Assembly (NCBI RefSeq): GCF_003062295.1
Contig: NZ_PYCN01000032.1
Coordinates: 1-64,000 of the forward strand
Source: Bradyrhizobium algeriense
GTDB lineage: Bacteria; Pseudomonadota; Alphaproteobacteria; Rhizobiales; Xanthobacteraceae
Direction of reading: 5' to 3'
Length of the DNA: 64,000 nt
Position 1 is the first letter of the stretch, and each line of letters opens with the position of its first letter. The position numbers and the translations under genes were made by a program. The notes below the pieces were generated by a model, which made no database searches, was not told the DNA's origin, and worked only from the letters and a program-made list of their open reading frames with translations. Below, one piece after another: positions 25,530-34,899 of this stretch.

Positions 25530-25725
25530 ATGACATACGCCATTCACGCATCAAGAGACGGGCAAAGCGTCGTCACTATTCGCATCAGCCCCGTTGCTGC
25601 CGTCGACAAGGCTCATCTGCTCGAACGCCTTGGCTGGCGGGGTTCACATTACAGATTCGGCTGGGCACCAGTTCGGCCCATCTGACTTTCGTCTGCTGCT
25701 TATGGTTGATCGAGAGACGGCCTGA
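25530..25725 (+). pseudogene. Small conserved hypothetical, frameshifted at a G run
   Basis: The ATG at 25530 has GGTGAGG before it and opens MTYAIHASRDGQSVVTIRIS. Past the GGGG at 25639-25642 the coding character moves to another frame (VHITDSAGHQFGPSDF to MVDRETA, stop at 25723). Removing one G joins the two into a 64-residue protein. As written the ORF ends at 25685. It could be a real mutation or an error in the G run. Confidence 0.5.
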
Positions 25726-26440
25726 GGGCCTATAGCTCCCTACCCTCGCATGCTTAAATCCCGAAGCAGAGAGTTCGCGCGAGAACCGCGGCGTGCCGCA
25801 AAAAAGGCGACGGCCGGGTTTTGGCGACCGCCAACCTCCCAACTGGCTTGCTCGCCGGCGGCCAAGAGTCAGGCGGCACAAATCCGCCTCCCGACCATTG
25901 TCAGTGCGCCAGCTTCTGACTCGCATTGGGCTTATGGTGAGTGCCGAACCGCTCCACCATGGTCGCGCTCGCCTCGTTCAGGCCAATCACTTCAACATGA
26001 GCACCGTGGCGACGAAGCTTCACCTTTGATGGATGATTTCGATCGGTTCTGGGAATGGGCAAACAAGCTGCTCGACAGTCTGACGATCCTGGCCGACATT
26101 CATCGTCATGTCGCTACCGCCGGAAGCGCGGCGCGACCGCGCCAAGGTCAATGAGGCCCTGGTACAAGAGACCGGCCGTAACTCAGACAGACGAGTACGC
26201 CTGAGCCCGACGTCGGGCCACTGGGGACGAGTGGTGAAACGATCGCAAAAAATCACCTTCAGCGAAATGCACGAATCGGGTTCGTCGCGTCTTGGTCTAT
26301 TGTTCCGATTACAAATGCGGCCGCTCAATAGAGGTGGACGCTGCTATGTGGCCGGTGGCCGCAACATTGGCGCGGAACATCAGCGAGCGCCGGCCATTGT
26401 CCTGTTCGCTTCGCCGGGGCGCTACCAGAGGAACGAATTC
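25726..26440. other. Mostly non-coding, one possible decayed ORF
   Basis: No convincing gene is seen. Around 26225-26335 the plus strand has pieces of a small protein in two frames (ITFSEMHESG in one, VYCSDYKCGRSIEVDAAMWP in the next). These recall short Cys-containing hypotheticals of related bacteria, so this may be a decayed gene. GGAAC at 26373 has only CATT at the expected -10 place and is not called as a promoter. Confidence 0.35.
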
Positions 26441-26821
26441 ATGGCATACCAACCCAATCCAAACGATCTCCATCGTGCGGGCCGTAGTAAAGAGGAAATG
26501 CGGCGTCGCGATAATGAGCTGCAAGCCGATCCCCAGCTCGCCGAAGGTCCCGCCAGCGGCACCAAGGTCGCAATGTACGCCATCGCCATCGCAGTTGTGC
26601 TGGGTGTCGTGTTCTACGGCCTGAACAACAACAGCGTGGACCAGGCGGGCACCACGCCGCCCAGCGAGACCGCGCAGCAGACCCAGCCGGCCAACCCTGC
26701 GGGGCCTTCGGGCAAGACCAACACCGAGCCCGGCACGACCACGGGCGCGGCGACAACCAACCGTCCGACGCCGCCGTCTCCGAACCCCACAGGTACGCAA
26801 GTCGATCGCAGCAAACAGTAA
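26441..26821 (+). CDS. Single-helix membrane protein with Pro/Thr-rich tail
   Basis: A 126-residue protein: a charged cytoplasmic N-terminus (about 1-42, EEMRRRDNELQAD), one membrane helix (about 43-60, VAMYAIAIAVVLGVVFYGL), and a low-complexity Pro/Thr/Gly/Asn tail. AGAGGAA precedes the ATG. A strong terminator follows at 26845. No function is known; the tail is likely periplasmic and disordered. Confidence 0.65.
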   Translation: MAYQPNPNDLHRAGRSKEEMRRRDNELQADPQLAEGPASGTKVAMYAIAIAVVLGVVFYGLNNNSVDQAGTTPPSETAQQTQPANPAGPSGKTNTEPGTTTGAATTNRPTPPSPNPTGTQVDRSKQ

Positions 26822-26844
26822 AGGTCGACCGTCCGAATTGACGT

Positions 26845-26872
26845 GCAGCGGGCCTATCGGCCCGCTGCTTTT
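26845..26872 (+). terminator. Rho-independent terminator
   Basis: A perfect 10-bp stem, GCAGCGGGCC and its complement, with TATC loop, followed by TTTT, 23 bp after the stop of the 26441 gene. Confidence 0.85.
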
Positions 26873-27539
26873 GTGGCTAGCTGTAAGGCCCACGCAAGGC
26901 AGCGCTGACTTATTCGCCTAGGCTTGGTAGGTCGATCACGAAATTGCTAGGGTCCAGTTTGGCGCTAGCCAACGACTCGGCCTGGCGGGCTTTTTTTTGC
27001 AACTCCCTGGTCGCGCCCCGGCGTGATTAGAAGCGCGGAGGAGCCGGCCCGCTCGGTAGTAAGCGCTCCAGAGATGCTTTCGTGCTCGTACGTACGATTT
27101 AACCCTGGGTTGAGTCAGCGAAGAAAGACGAAGATCCGATGAGAAAGCACCCTAGCCAAAATCACGGCGTCCGTAGCCGCTGCTAAAGGGATGGCTCAAA
27201 AGGCGCTGGCGAGCACCCCAACCGCCCCCCAAGACAACAGCCACGCGGGCGTTACACCGCATGGCCTGATGCCGGGACTGTCCCGCTCCTCGCAAGATTC
27301 CGTCGCCGCTAACACAACCGCGGACCGGCAGAGACGTTCCGGCCGACGCTGGCAAAAAGTAACCCGCCGGGATGAGCTGGGGGGATTACTTAGAAGCCGG
27401 CGAGCCACTGACCGAGCATGGCGAGCCACGTACTCACACGGAAAGAAACAGGCCCGCGCCAGGGGCGGTCGCCCGCGCACGGCCGCCATCCCCTTCGGGG
27501 GTCCCGATAATGCCGACGTGGGAATACGGCAGCAATGGC
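26873..27539. other. No gene recognised
   Basis: ORFs here overlap on both strands and have unlikely, Arg/Ala-rich translations. A T8 run at about 26990 follows a GC-rich segment but no clear stem. Nothing else was identified. Confidence 0.4.
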
Positions 27540-28331
27540 TCAGCCAGTAACCGATGGGGTTTTCGAAACCTCAATCGTCTGTCTCAAGACCTGGCACTGC
27601 TTGTCCGAGGTCAGAAACGCGATATCCGACGCATCCCGGCCACTGCCGATGCGGATAATCCCTTCAATCGGCGCAAGCTGCGTCGCGTCAATCAGCCACC
27701 AACTATTTTCGAGATAAACTTCGAAGACTGCGTGGAAGTCAGGCGGGTCCAGTTGAAGCGCATACGCGCTGACGGCGCGGGCCGGAATGCCGAGTGCGCG
27801 AGCCAGCGTGATGCCCAAATGCGCGAAATCGCGGCAGACGCCCGCGCGGTCTATAAACGTCCGCTCCGCGGTCGTCTCAGCGTTGCTGACGCCCGACACA
27901 TAGTCAACGTTGCGATGAATCCAATCCAAGATCGACATAACTCGCGCCACGCCGTCGCCGGCTCCGCCGAACTCGCGTTGCGCAAATCGCATGAACTTGT
28001 CCGACGGGCAAAAGCGGCTGGGCAGGAGAAACGGGAGCACGTCGGTGGGAAGGTCCGACCATAGATGCTGGTGACCGGCCGGCGGCAGGAGCTGCCGAAG
28101 ATTGTTTTCCACCACGGCCTGATAACGGATCGCCACTTCGCCAGAGAACGAGGCGCGTATGCTCCGGTCACCGTATGGTGTCTTGTCGAAGAGCAATAGC
28201 GCCGGTGGCTGAATGTCGAGCGATTCCGAGAGGATTTTTTGATCGCTCGTATGTGAAGCCTCAATGATAGCGATAACCTGCGTTGCTTGCGCGAAAGCAT
28301 AGACGAGTTCGGCCTTGATCAAGAGTTTCAT
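27540..28331 (-). CDS. Transglutaminase-like cysteine protease-fold protein
   Basis: A 263-residue protein. An N-terminal beta-rich domain (about 1-110) is followed by a transglutaminase core with the Cys in RAGVCRDFAHLGITLARALGIP, the His in DPPDFHAVFEVYL and Asp in WWLIDATQ, the complete triad. The Met at 28331 (MKLLIKAEL) is used because the family starts there. Such proteins often occur with ATP-grasp/alpha-E genes, which are not seen here. Function is unknown. Confidence 0.85.
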   Translation of the reverse strand: MKLLIKAELVYAFAQATQVIAIIEASHTSDQKILSESLDIQPPALLLFDKTPYGDRSIRASFSGEVAIRYQAVVENNLRQLLPPAGHQHLWSDLPTDVLPFLLPSRFCPSDKFMRFAQREFGGAGDGVARVMSILDWIHRNVDYVSGVSNAETTAERTFIDRAGVCRDFAHLGITLARALGIPARAVSAYALQLDPPDFHAVFEVYLENSWWLIDATQLAPIEGIIRIGSGRDASDIAFLTSDKQCQVLRQTIEVSKTPSVTG

Positions 28332-28787
28332 GCGGCCCTCAAGCCAAACCAACAGGGCACCCTGGCGTGAATTATGATCAGGTGTTCCAAGTGCGAACGC
28401 GGTGACGAGCAGTAAAACACTCGCGAGGCTCGTTCCGGTTTCACTACGCAGAACGCGCTTGGCCTGATCCGACGTATAGCCATTGACCCGAGTTGGCGCT
28501 AGATTTTAGTGCTGCTGTACGCCTACTGAGGAGAACCGAAGTTCAAGACCGGTGCTGCGCACCCGTTTGCCCTCTTCGGCCGTTCGTAAATCGGCTATCG
28601 CGGCCGCCTACGCGACGAAGCATGCCCCCGAACATCGTTCAAAAGCTGCTGAAAATCGGGCCTCGGGGCACGGCACATGGCCCATTTCGCTGACTGTTGC
28701 CACGCGCGGCGCAGATGCCGGAGATAGGCAACTTGTTGACGGGCCACGACGTCGAGCTATGGCAATTGGATGGACAGATCCGGACGT
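28332..28787. other. No gene recognised
   Basis: Short overlapping ORFs only; GGAAC-like elements on the minus strand near 28388 and 28435 lack a CGTT at the right distance. Confidence 0.4.
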
Positions 28788-29015
28788 TCAAGGCACACAT
28801 CTTGGGGTTAGCGCGATAGCTTCACACTTGCCGTTCGGCCGTATTTCAGACTCGGCTTGAAGCCAGAACTCCAGGTCGCGGTCTGCTGGCCGTCCGTTCT
28901 GTCCCAAAGTTCGTGGGCGCGCTCTAATCTCTTCCCTGGTCCGCTGGGCGGCCAGACGTTGTCCAAGCCTCTGTCTAAGTTCCTCGACCCACGCCCTAAG
29001 CCGCTCATAGGTCAT
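28788..29015 (-). pseudogene. Possible DUF2934-like protein with shifted frame
   Basis: The frame from 29015 gives GRPADRDLEFWLQAESEI, which fits the end of the DUF2934 motif (helix, Gly-Arg-Pro, then W..AE). The start of that motif (ERAHELWDR) is in the neighbouring frame. Two compensating indels would explain this. It may still be translated as a 75-residue protein with an altered middle. Confidence 0.4.
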
Positions 29016-29098
29016 CTGGTCAGTGATGCGCGAAGAAATGCGACTCGCTTGTGCAACCTTGCGGTGGCCGGCGTCCGCCTGAACCCTGGAGTTGGCGC

Positions 29099-31501
29099 TT
29101 ACTGAGGCACCTCCTGCCCGACCGCTGCCGATGAGGTAGCAGGTGCAGATTTCTCTGGCGCTTCTTCATCCGCATCACTCGTGGTAATGGTGGCTACAAC
29201 ATCAGCAGCCATCGTTTCAAGCAATGCGACTTCGTCTCCTTCCAGGGTGCGGGGTTCGGAGTCGAGAATGCATAGCGCTCCGATTATCAGACCGTCAGCT
29301 GCGCGTAGCGGCGCCCCAGCGTAGAAGCGCACGTTCCATTGCTCGATCGTCTCGTTATCGGCAAAGCGCGGGTCGCGCTCGATATCCGAGACCACTAGCG
29401 TCTCGTCGTTGGCTACTACGTAGTTGCAGATCGCATGTTCGCGGTCCATCGGCAGCAGCGTACCTGTATCGTCGGTGATGGCATCCGGCAATTTTCCACT
29501 TTGTCCGACGAAGTATTCGCGGTCCTTATCGATAGTGGTGATCACGGCAACGCTGGTGTTGAATACGTCGGCCGCACGCTTGGCGAGAGCATCCAGCGCT
29601 TCACGTTTGTCACCCTCTAAGACCCCGGTCGCTTTCAGCGCGTCGACACGCTCTGCGTCGTTGTCAGGCACGGGGGCTTGTTGGACCACCTTGGCTTCTT
29701 CAGGGTCGACGATGCGGTGAATACGACGGACCGCCTCCTCGACCGAAGTCACGACAGCATCGGCTTTGAGCGCTGCGAGGGATTCGTCGGTCAACAGTTC
29801 CGGGGGCGCCCTCCATAGCGCTAGAACGATGCGCAGATCCGGCCATCGTCTTCGCAGACGCCGGCAGGCGTGGCGGGCGGGGATGGCTGGGTTCGGCGTA
29901 AAGTAGCTGAGGCAGACAATGTCCGCGCCCTTCAGGTCGAGTTTAGCCAGATAGTCGGCATTGACGCTTGCAGCGGGTTGGGAAGCTGCGGCGATCCCTT
30001 CGAAACCAAGCGCGTGGGCTAGCATCTCGCCGGCGAGGGCATCGATCTCCCATTTTCCTCCGATGCACAGGACCGTTGGCTTTGCCTCCGGACTTAGGGA
30101 GGCTGGGTATTGATCTCTGAGATCGTCGAGCAGTGTATCCATTCCGCTTGCCAGACGCAGGCGGTGCTCAGCGCTTGCGTTCTGGAGATACTCCTCGCTT
30201 GCCAGACGAAGGACCTCAATGCCGATTGCATCGTAGAATGATATAACCGAAGACTCTTCGATTTCGGCGCTTGCGATCTCGACAGCTTCGTCGGCATCAT
30301 CTGCAATCAGTCGCTGATAGATGCGGGCGGGTACATCCAGTGCAGGCGTCGAACCGAGCATAGTGTCGAGGAAGCGCAGCTGCGGCAGATTACGCCCGAG
30401 GACTAGTAGACAAACCGTGAGAGGGGTGGAGAGGATCAGCCCCACGGGACCCCAAAGCGCTGTCCACAATATCGCCGCGGCGATCAGCGATATGGCCGAC
30501 AGGCCGGTGCTCGAACCATATAGCAGGGGCTCGACAATGTTGTTGCTTATCAACTCGAGGATGACGATCACCGCAACGGTCCATAGCAACATGCTCCAGC
30601 CACTGTCGACGGCAAAAGCGATCGAGACTGGAAAGATCGCAGCAATCAGTGGGCCGACATAGGGGATGAAGCGCATGACCGCGCCCACGGCGCCCCACAG
30701 AAGCGCGCCTGGTACGCCGATGATCCAGAGGCCGGCAGCGAGCGGCACGCCGTAACTGACGTTTACGAGTAGCTGCATCAGAAGATACCTGCTGATACGC
30801 GCACCAGCCTCCTGGATCGCATCGGTCGAACGATGGAAGTTGCCACCCAATAGTCGTAGAAACCGGTCGCGAAGGTCGCCGATATCAAGCAGCGCCAGAA
30901 AGACGAAGATCAAGACGATGCCGGCCGTAGCCAGCGGCTCCGCTGACCGCACAAGCCAGGCAAATGCCTGCTCGAACGGCGTTTGCGGCATGGGAACGAT
31001 TTCGACACGCTGTGGCACCGGGCCTTCCGCGGGTTTGTCGTCCTTTGACTCGACCTCCTTCTGTACGCGTTCGACTGTCTTCAGCACGCCGTCGAACAAT
31101 CCGGGTGCCTTAAGATTCTGGCGTAGATCCGCCAACTTCGTCAGTATCGTCGATTGATAGGCCGGCAATTCGACAGCGATCGAACGGACCTGTGCGCCGA
31201 GAATGACGCCTAGTCCAACCAGGGCGCATCCGACGGTTACCATGACGAGGCTCGTCGCGAGCAGTCTGGGCAGGCCGAGCCGGGCAAGCCATGTGACGGG
31301 CGGGTTCAGCGCGAATGTGATCAGGAACGCGATCGCGAGTGGTATGAGTATTTCACGGCCGAAATACAGGCCAGCAAGGATGACCGCGCCCGACACCAGG
31401 GCGGCCGCAACTCTTACAATATCCAGTTCGCGAGACGTGACCGCATCCGCGCGGACCTGGCTTGATGATGGAAGCCCTGAGGCTGTAGGCAAATTATGCA
31501 T
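29099..31501 (-). CDS. AI-2E/PerM-type permease fused to cobalamin-binding-like and GAF domains
   Basis: An 800-residue protein. Residues about 25-370 form an AI-2E transporter family permease (eight or so helices; GAVGAVMRFIPYVGPLIAAIFP is partly diagnostic). Residues about 380-600 look like a cytosolic helical plus Rossmann region resembling B12-binding regulators (PTVLCIGGKWEIDALAGEML, ADIVCLSYF). Residues about 625-780 are a GAF domain (VFNTSVAVITTIDKDREYFVG ... LIIGALCILD). The start at 31501 has GAGGCGCAG nearby. An EcfG-type promoter lies at 31522-31546. Confidence 0.82.
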   Translation of the reverse strand: MHNLPTASGLPSSSQVRADAVTSRELDIVRVAAALVSGAVILAGLYFGREILIPLAIAFLITFALNPPVTWLARLGLPRLLATSLVMVTVGCALVGLGVILGAQVRSIAVELPAYQSTILTKLADLRQNLKAPGLFDGVLKTVERVQKEVESKDDKPAEGPVPQRVEIVPMPQTPFEQAFAWLVRSAEPLATAGIVLIFVFLALLDIGDLRDRFLRLLGGNFHRSTDAIQEAGARISRYLLMQLLVNVSYGVPLAAGLWIIGVPGALLWGAVGAVMRFIPYVGPLIAAIFPVSIAFAVDSGWSMLLWTVAVIVILELISNNIVEPLLYGSSTGLSAISLIAAAILWTALWGPVGLILSTPLTVCLLVLGRNLPQLRFLDTMLGSTPALDVPARIYQRLIADDADEAVEIASAEIEESSVISFYDAIGIEVLRLASEEYLQNASAEHRLRLASGMDTLLDDLRDQYPASLSPEAKPTVLCIGGKWEIDALAGEMLAHALGFEGIAAASQPAASVNADYLAKLDLKGADIVCLSYFTPNPAIPARHACRRLRRRWPDLRIVLALWRAPPELLTDESLAALKADAVVTSVEEAVRRIHRIVDPEEAKVVQQAPVPDNDAERVDALKATGVLEGDKREALDALAKRAADVFNTSVAVITTIDKDREYFVGQSGKLPDAITDDTGTLLPMDREHAICNYVVANDETLVVSDIERDPRFADNETIEQWNVRFYAGAPLRAADGLIIGALCILDSEPRTLEGDEVALLETMAADVVATITTSDADEEAPEKSAPATSSAAVGQEVPQ

Positions 31502-31521
31502 TGTGCTGCGCCTCACACGAA

Positions 31522-31546
31522 AACGCGAACGGACCCAGCAAGTTCC
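31522..31546 (-). promoter_or_regulatory. EcfG-type promoter for the AI-2E/GAF gene
   Basis: GGAAC, 16 bp, CGTT on the minus strand (plus-strand GTTCC 31542-31546 and AACG 31522-31525). The -10 lies about 21 bp before the start codon at 31501. Confidence 0.7.
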
Positions 31547-31798
31547 CTTCATGCAATTCGTGTCGCGAGCTTGCATGGGCAATAAATCGTCGGCTTCACA
31601 GACGACGGGACATGCACACGTTCCGCGAGGAAGCGATCGAGATGATCCGCGCCTAGGTAACGGCAGGCTGATCAGCGGTCACTCAGGCGGTGTCAATTTC
31701 GAGGTCCCAGCGGTCTTGATCCACCATCGGTGCCCTCGGCAGCGTCATGGCACCTTTGAGACATGCCGACACGGTAACGGTGTCTGTTTATAGGGTGT

Positions 31799-32035
31799 TC
31801 ATTCCGAAACGGCCAGCCTCCAGTCGCGCTTGCTTGGCAAACCCACCTGTAAGAAGCTCGTCGGCTGCAGGTGCCTGCTCCGCTCGCAGCCTTGACGTTC
31901 ATAAGGAGCATCCCCGATTATGCTGAGATCCCCAGCTTTCCAAGCGCTAGCCCGACTAATCGTGGATCCGGCTAGCCATGTTCGACGTCGTCCCCGCATG
32001 CCATGGCATCATTGACGTTCAGTAGCGAGCGGAGC
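31799..32035 (-). pseudogene. HAD-phosphatase relic
   Basis: Translated on the minus strand, pieces read LLNVND, ACGDDVEHG, PDPRLVGLAL, LGIS and IIGDAPYE, with stops and frame changes between. They align in order with the intact HAD gene at 55714-56403 (LLDVDD, ACGDDVEHGKPDPRLVQLAV, LGVS, MIGDTPYD). The nucleotide sequence of the two is also visibly alike. It is a decayed paralog of which only the C-terminal half remains. Confidence 0.65.
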
Positions 32036-32057
32036 GCAAGTTTGCCCGCCGCCTCCC

Positions 32058-32247
32058 TTAGTGTCTCGACACGTCCCGCAAACCGGTGAATGCCCTAACG
32101 CTTCCCAGATATTTGGTTTCGTACATTTCTCTTTGGGCTTCCAGTACCTCCTGCCGCTCCCGCGCGTGCAGATCTGGGGCTACGAGCTGGAGGGGTTCGC
32201 CGTCCCAGAGCGGGAATAGACCGGTTGGGCTGTCTCGGATCGCTCAT
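32058..32247 (-). pseudogene. Short hypothetical relic with one frameshift
   Basis: From 32247 the frame gives MSDPRQPNRSI; a second frame then gives a coherent FPLWDGEPLQLVAPDLHAR, RQEVLEAQREMYETKYLGS and stops at 32058. The two join with a single shift. No family is known. It lies beside the HAD relic. Confidence 0.3.
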
Positions 32248-32356
32248 GCTCCCGGCCCTGATCACGATCGCTCTACTTTTCATGTTCGGAAATGCTGCGC
32301 TTCTGAACCCAGGCGACTTAGTGTCTGATCTGCGCAAGGGAAAGTGGTTTCGGCTA

Positions 32357-32381
32357 GGAACAACTCAACGGCAATCTTGTT
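32357..32381 (+). promoter_or_regulatory. EcfG-type promoter for DUF892 gene
   Basis: GGAAC at 32357-32361, 16 bp, TGTT at 32378-32381. The -10 deviates by one base from CGTT. The gene starts 30 bp downstream. Confidence 0.6.
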
Positions 32382-32410
32382 TGGTACCAGCAATTAACCT
32401 GGAGGGTTCT

Positions 32411-32917
32411 ATGGCTAGAGAGAAAGAACTGAAAGATCTGTTTCTTGATACACTGAAGGATATCTACTTCGCCGAGAAGAAGATCCTGTCCGCCCTGCCG
32501 AAAATGGCCAAAGCCGCGCAGTCGCCGAAGCTTAAGGCTGCGTTTGAAAAGCACATGGCCGAAACCGACGGCCAGGTCGAGCGGTTGGAGCAGGTATTCG
32601 CGTCGATCGACGAAACGCCGAAGGGCAAGACCTGCGATGCCATCGTGGGAATCATCGAAGAAGGCAAGGAAGTTATGGACGAGTACAAGGGTATGCCGGC
32701 CCTTGACGCTGGTCTGCTCGCTGCCGCACAGGCCGTCGAGCATTACGAGATTTCGCGTTATGGCACCCTCAAGACCTGGGCAAACGAATTGGGTTACGCC
32801 GATGCAGTGAAGTTGCTCGATGCAACCCTTAAGGAAGAGAAGGCAACGGACAGTGCCCTGAGTCAGCTCGCGGAATCCGAGGTCAACCAGCACGCCGAGA
32901 CCGCGAAAGCCGCATAA
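32411..32917 (+). CDS. DUF892 (YciE/YciF) ferritin-like stress protein
   Basis: A 168-residue four-helix protein. It starts MAREKELKDLFLDTLKDIYFAEKKI, and has carboxylate/His motifs on successive helices (LKAAFEKHMAET, AVEHYEISRYGTL, LKEEKATDSAL) expected to hold a di-iron site. GGAGGG precedes the ATG at 32411. It is intact, unlike its paralog at 41739-42254, and lies under an EcfG-type promoter. Confidence 0.9.
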   Translation: MAREKELKDLFLDTLKDIYFAEKKILSALPKMAKAAQSPKLKAAFEKHMAETDGQVERLEQVFASIDETPKGKTCDAIVGIIEEGKEVMDEYKGMPALDAGLLAAAQAVEHYEISRYGTLKTWANELGYADAVKLLDATLKEEKATDSALSQLAESEVNQHAETAKAA

Positions 32918-32942
32918 CCAAGCGACCCGATACCACCTACAA

Positions 32943-33131
32943 ATGGCCCCAGCGCTACTGCGCTGGGGCCATTCTACCGAATACCGGACCGGGCTGAACA
33001 TCCTCCGAAATTACGACGAGCCCTATTATCCCGTGGTTCGTTACCGTCGCGTGGTTCGCCCGGCATTCGCCTACTATGGCGGTCCGCGATTCTATGGTCC
33101 GCGGTATTACGGCGGCTGGCGTCGCTGGTGA
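32943..33131 (+). CDS. Tyr/Arg/Gly-rich small ORF, possibly a 3' fragment
   Basis: The ATG at 32943 lies in the terminator stem, so this start is doubtful. The last 40 residues (YDEPYYPVVRYRRVV, then YYGGPRFYGPRYYGGWRRW) look like the end of the small secreted Tyr/Gly-rich proteins common in these bacteria. It may be the surviving end of a longer gene. Confidence 0.3.
   Translation: MAPALLRWGHSTEYRTGLNILRNYDEPYYPVVRYRRVVRPAFAYYGGPRFYGPRYYGGWRRW
32944..32975 (+). terminator. Rho-independent terminator
   Basis: A perfect 12-bp stem (TGGCCCCAGCGC and its complement) with TACT loop, then TTCT; 27 bp after the DUF892 stop. The T-tract is short. Confidence 0.7.
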
Positions 33132-33159
33132 TCCGGCAGGCGGCGACAACAGAGTGTTC

Positions 33160-33897
33160 TTACGATCCTACTTTCTCTCGGGCCGCCTCCATCGCATCCT
33201 GGCCCGCCTGTTTGACGCGATCGACGTATTCGGCGCCGGCATCTTCGAATTCGGCTTTGAGCGTATCGGCCCCCTCTCGGACGCTTTGCGACACGGCCCC
33301 GGCACGCACCTTCAGATCTGCCTTGAGGCTTTCACTCAAGTCCCCGACCCACTCTTTTTCGAGACCCGACTTGGCCAGGGCGCCCGCCACCGTGGCGCCG
33401 ATCGCAAGGCCTACGGCACCAAGCACCAGCGGTTGCCTTTCCAGGAGATCGGACAGCGAGGACTGCGCCTGCCTCAGAGTTTCCTTCCTCGGCAAGGCCC
33501 GGCCCACCCGGTCAAACATTTCCCGGGCGCCGGCCACGCCTTCGTCGAATCGCTCGCTCATCGTTTCCGCCGCGCCGGACATCGCATCGGAAGTGGCCAT
33601 TCTGGCGTTGCGGACCGTTTCATTGATATCGCGCGAGGCTTCGTCCTGCATTCGGGAGGCGCGATTCCGCATGGAACCGTAAGTATCGTCCCAGCTGGAG
33701 GCGGCCGACCTTTGGGCACGCGCGCCGAGATCGGCGAGCGGCGCGGCCGCTGACGTGACCGAACCGGCGGCGTTCTTCAGCTTGTCGCTGCCGATAAGCA
33801 GCCACAGCGCGCCACCTCCGATCAGGGCTGCGGCGAGCGGGTTTTCCCGGGCAGCCGCGGCCAGACCATCTATGAAACTCCCTTGTGAACCGATCAT
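33160..33897 (-). CDS. Membrane-associated helical protein of the DUF3618/holin-like operon
   Basis: A 245-residue protein with two hydrophobic segments (about residues 20-38, PLAAALIGGGALWLLIG; and about 155-172) joined by long amphipathic, Ala/Glu/Arg-rich helices. Apolipoprotein-like helices of this sort suggest membrane surface binding. It overlaps the holin-like gene by 4 bp and is the last of a four-gene operon from 35931. Confidence 0.7.
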   Translation of the reverse strand: MIGSQGSFIDGLAAAARENPLAAALIGGGALWLLIGSDKLKNAAGSVTSAAAPLADLGARAQRSAASSWDDTYGSMRNRASRMQDEASRDINETVRNARMATSDAMSGAAETMSERFDEGVAGAREMFDRVGRALPRKETLRQAQSSLSDLLERQPLVLGAVGLAIGATVAGALAKSGLEKEWVGDLSESLKADLKVRAGAVSQSVREGADTLKAEFEDAGAEYVDRVKQAGQDAMEAAREKVGS

Positions 33898-34289
33898 CGC
33901 ACCATTCCCTTCACGGTGTCCTTGTCCTTTTCGAGCTGACGCAACGTTTCTCGCGGCGCCAGATGACGTGTGTCGAGCCGATTCATACCGACCGCAAGCA
34001 AGATGCCTGCGAGCACCGCGGCAACAATCGCGGAGATCAGATAAGAGACCGGCTGCGACCAGCCGCCCGCGATCAAGGCCGCGGAAAGCGCAAACAGCGC
34101 CATGACGATCGCGGGAATAACCAGGACGGCACCGGCCGCAATGAGGCCGACGGCGCCACCGATTTGCTGAACCTTCTCGCCGAGTTCGGCCTTGGCGAGA
34201 TCAACCTCGTTCTGGAACAGTTTTGCGAATTGCGAAAGCGCGTCGCCGAAAAGGTGCGAGATCGTCCGAAGATCGGCTTTCGTGCTCAT
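33894..34289 (-). CDS. Putative actinobacterial-type holin/phage_holin_3_6 membrane protein
   Basis: A 131-residue protein with two long membrane helices (about 45-75 and 82-103) and a family-typical N-terminus (LFGDALSQFAKLFQNEVDLAKAELGEK). Phage_Holin_3_6 members are chromosomal stress genes and not real lysis proteins in most genomes. It overlaps both neighbouring genes by 4 bp. Confidence 0.8.
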   Translation of the reverse strand: MSTKADLRTISHLFGDALSQFAKLFQNEVDLAKAELGEKVQQIGGAVGLIAAGAVLVIPAIVMALFALSAALIAGGWSQPVSYLISAIVAAVLAGILLAVGMNRLDTRHLAPRETLRQLEKDKDTVKGMVR

Positions 34290-34891
34290 GACGCCTCACC
34301 TTTGTAGGATCCCGAGCTGTAGGATGATGACGGCTCGTAGGACGATGACGATGAGGAAGAGCCCTGGCGTGAAGAGCTCTCGCTTCCCGATGCCCTCAGG
34401 AAGCGGACAGCGGCGAAACCGGTCAGCACCGACAGACCCAAGAAGGCCGCAGGCTGCCGCTTGGCAAAATCCGTCGCGCCATCGACCAGATCGCGGAAGC
34501 TTCCGTTGCGGATTTTGTCGGCGGCTTCGTCGACATATTCGGCCGCCGAATTGATGCCGCGGGCTGCGAACGGCACGTCGTTTTCGAATGCGCGCGCCGC
34601 ATCCCTGATGTTGCCGGCGAAGCGGCCGACAAAATCGGCACCCGAGCGCTGTTGTTCACGCGCCTGATCCTGGAAACGATCCGCAGTTCCGGCTGCAGCC
34701 TCCTTGGCGGCATCGGCCGCCTCCTTGAATTTGTCGCGTGCGGTGTCCGTCGACGCCCTCAGCACATCACCGGCGCGCTGTTTGATCTCAGCGCCGGCAT
34801 CCGCCACCTGGTCCTTCGGGTTCTGGGACGAGCCCGTATTCTGGTTCTGGGAAGAATTCTTATCGCGGGTGTTAAGATCCGTATCGCTCAT
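34286..34891 (-). CDS. Stress-induced membrane-associated protein, Ser-rich tail
   Basis: A 201-residue protein: Asn/Gln/Ser-rich start, amphipathic helices (about 30-120, AEIKQRAGDVLRAS), one hydrophobic segment (about 150-166) and a Ser/Tyr-rich C-terminus. It resembles nutrient-deprivation-induced proteins of rhizobia. It is 8 bp from the DUF3618 gene and overlaps the holin-like gene. Confidence 0.7.
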   Translation of the reverse strand: MSDTDLNTRDKNSSQNQNTGSSQNPKDQVADAGAEIKQRAGDVLRASTDTARDKFKEAADAAKEAAAGTADRFQDQAREQQRSGADFVGRFAGNIRDAARAFENDVPFAARGINSAAEYVDEAADKIRNGSFRDLVDGATDFAKRQPAAFLGLSVLTGFAAVRFLRASGSESSSRQGSSSSSSSYEPSSSYSSGSYKGEAS

Positions 34892-34899
34892 GGCGGCCT

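Noticed and set aside
26373..26400. EcfG promoter for the 26441 gene
   Set aside because: The -10 place reads CATT, two changes away from the functional pattern, so support is too weak.
33894..34289. Prophage holin
   Set aside because: The holin-like gene sits in a DUF3618 stress operon with no other phage genes.
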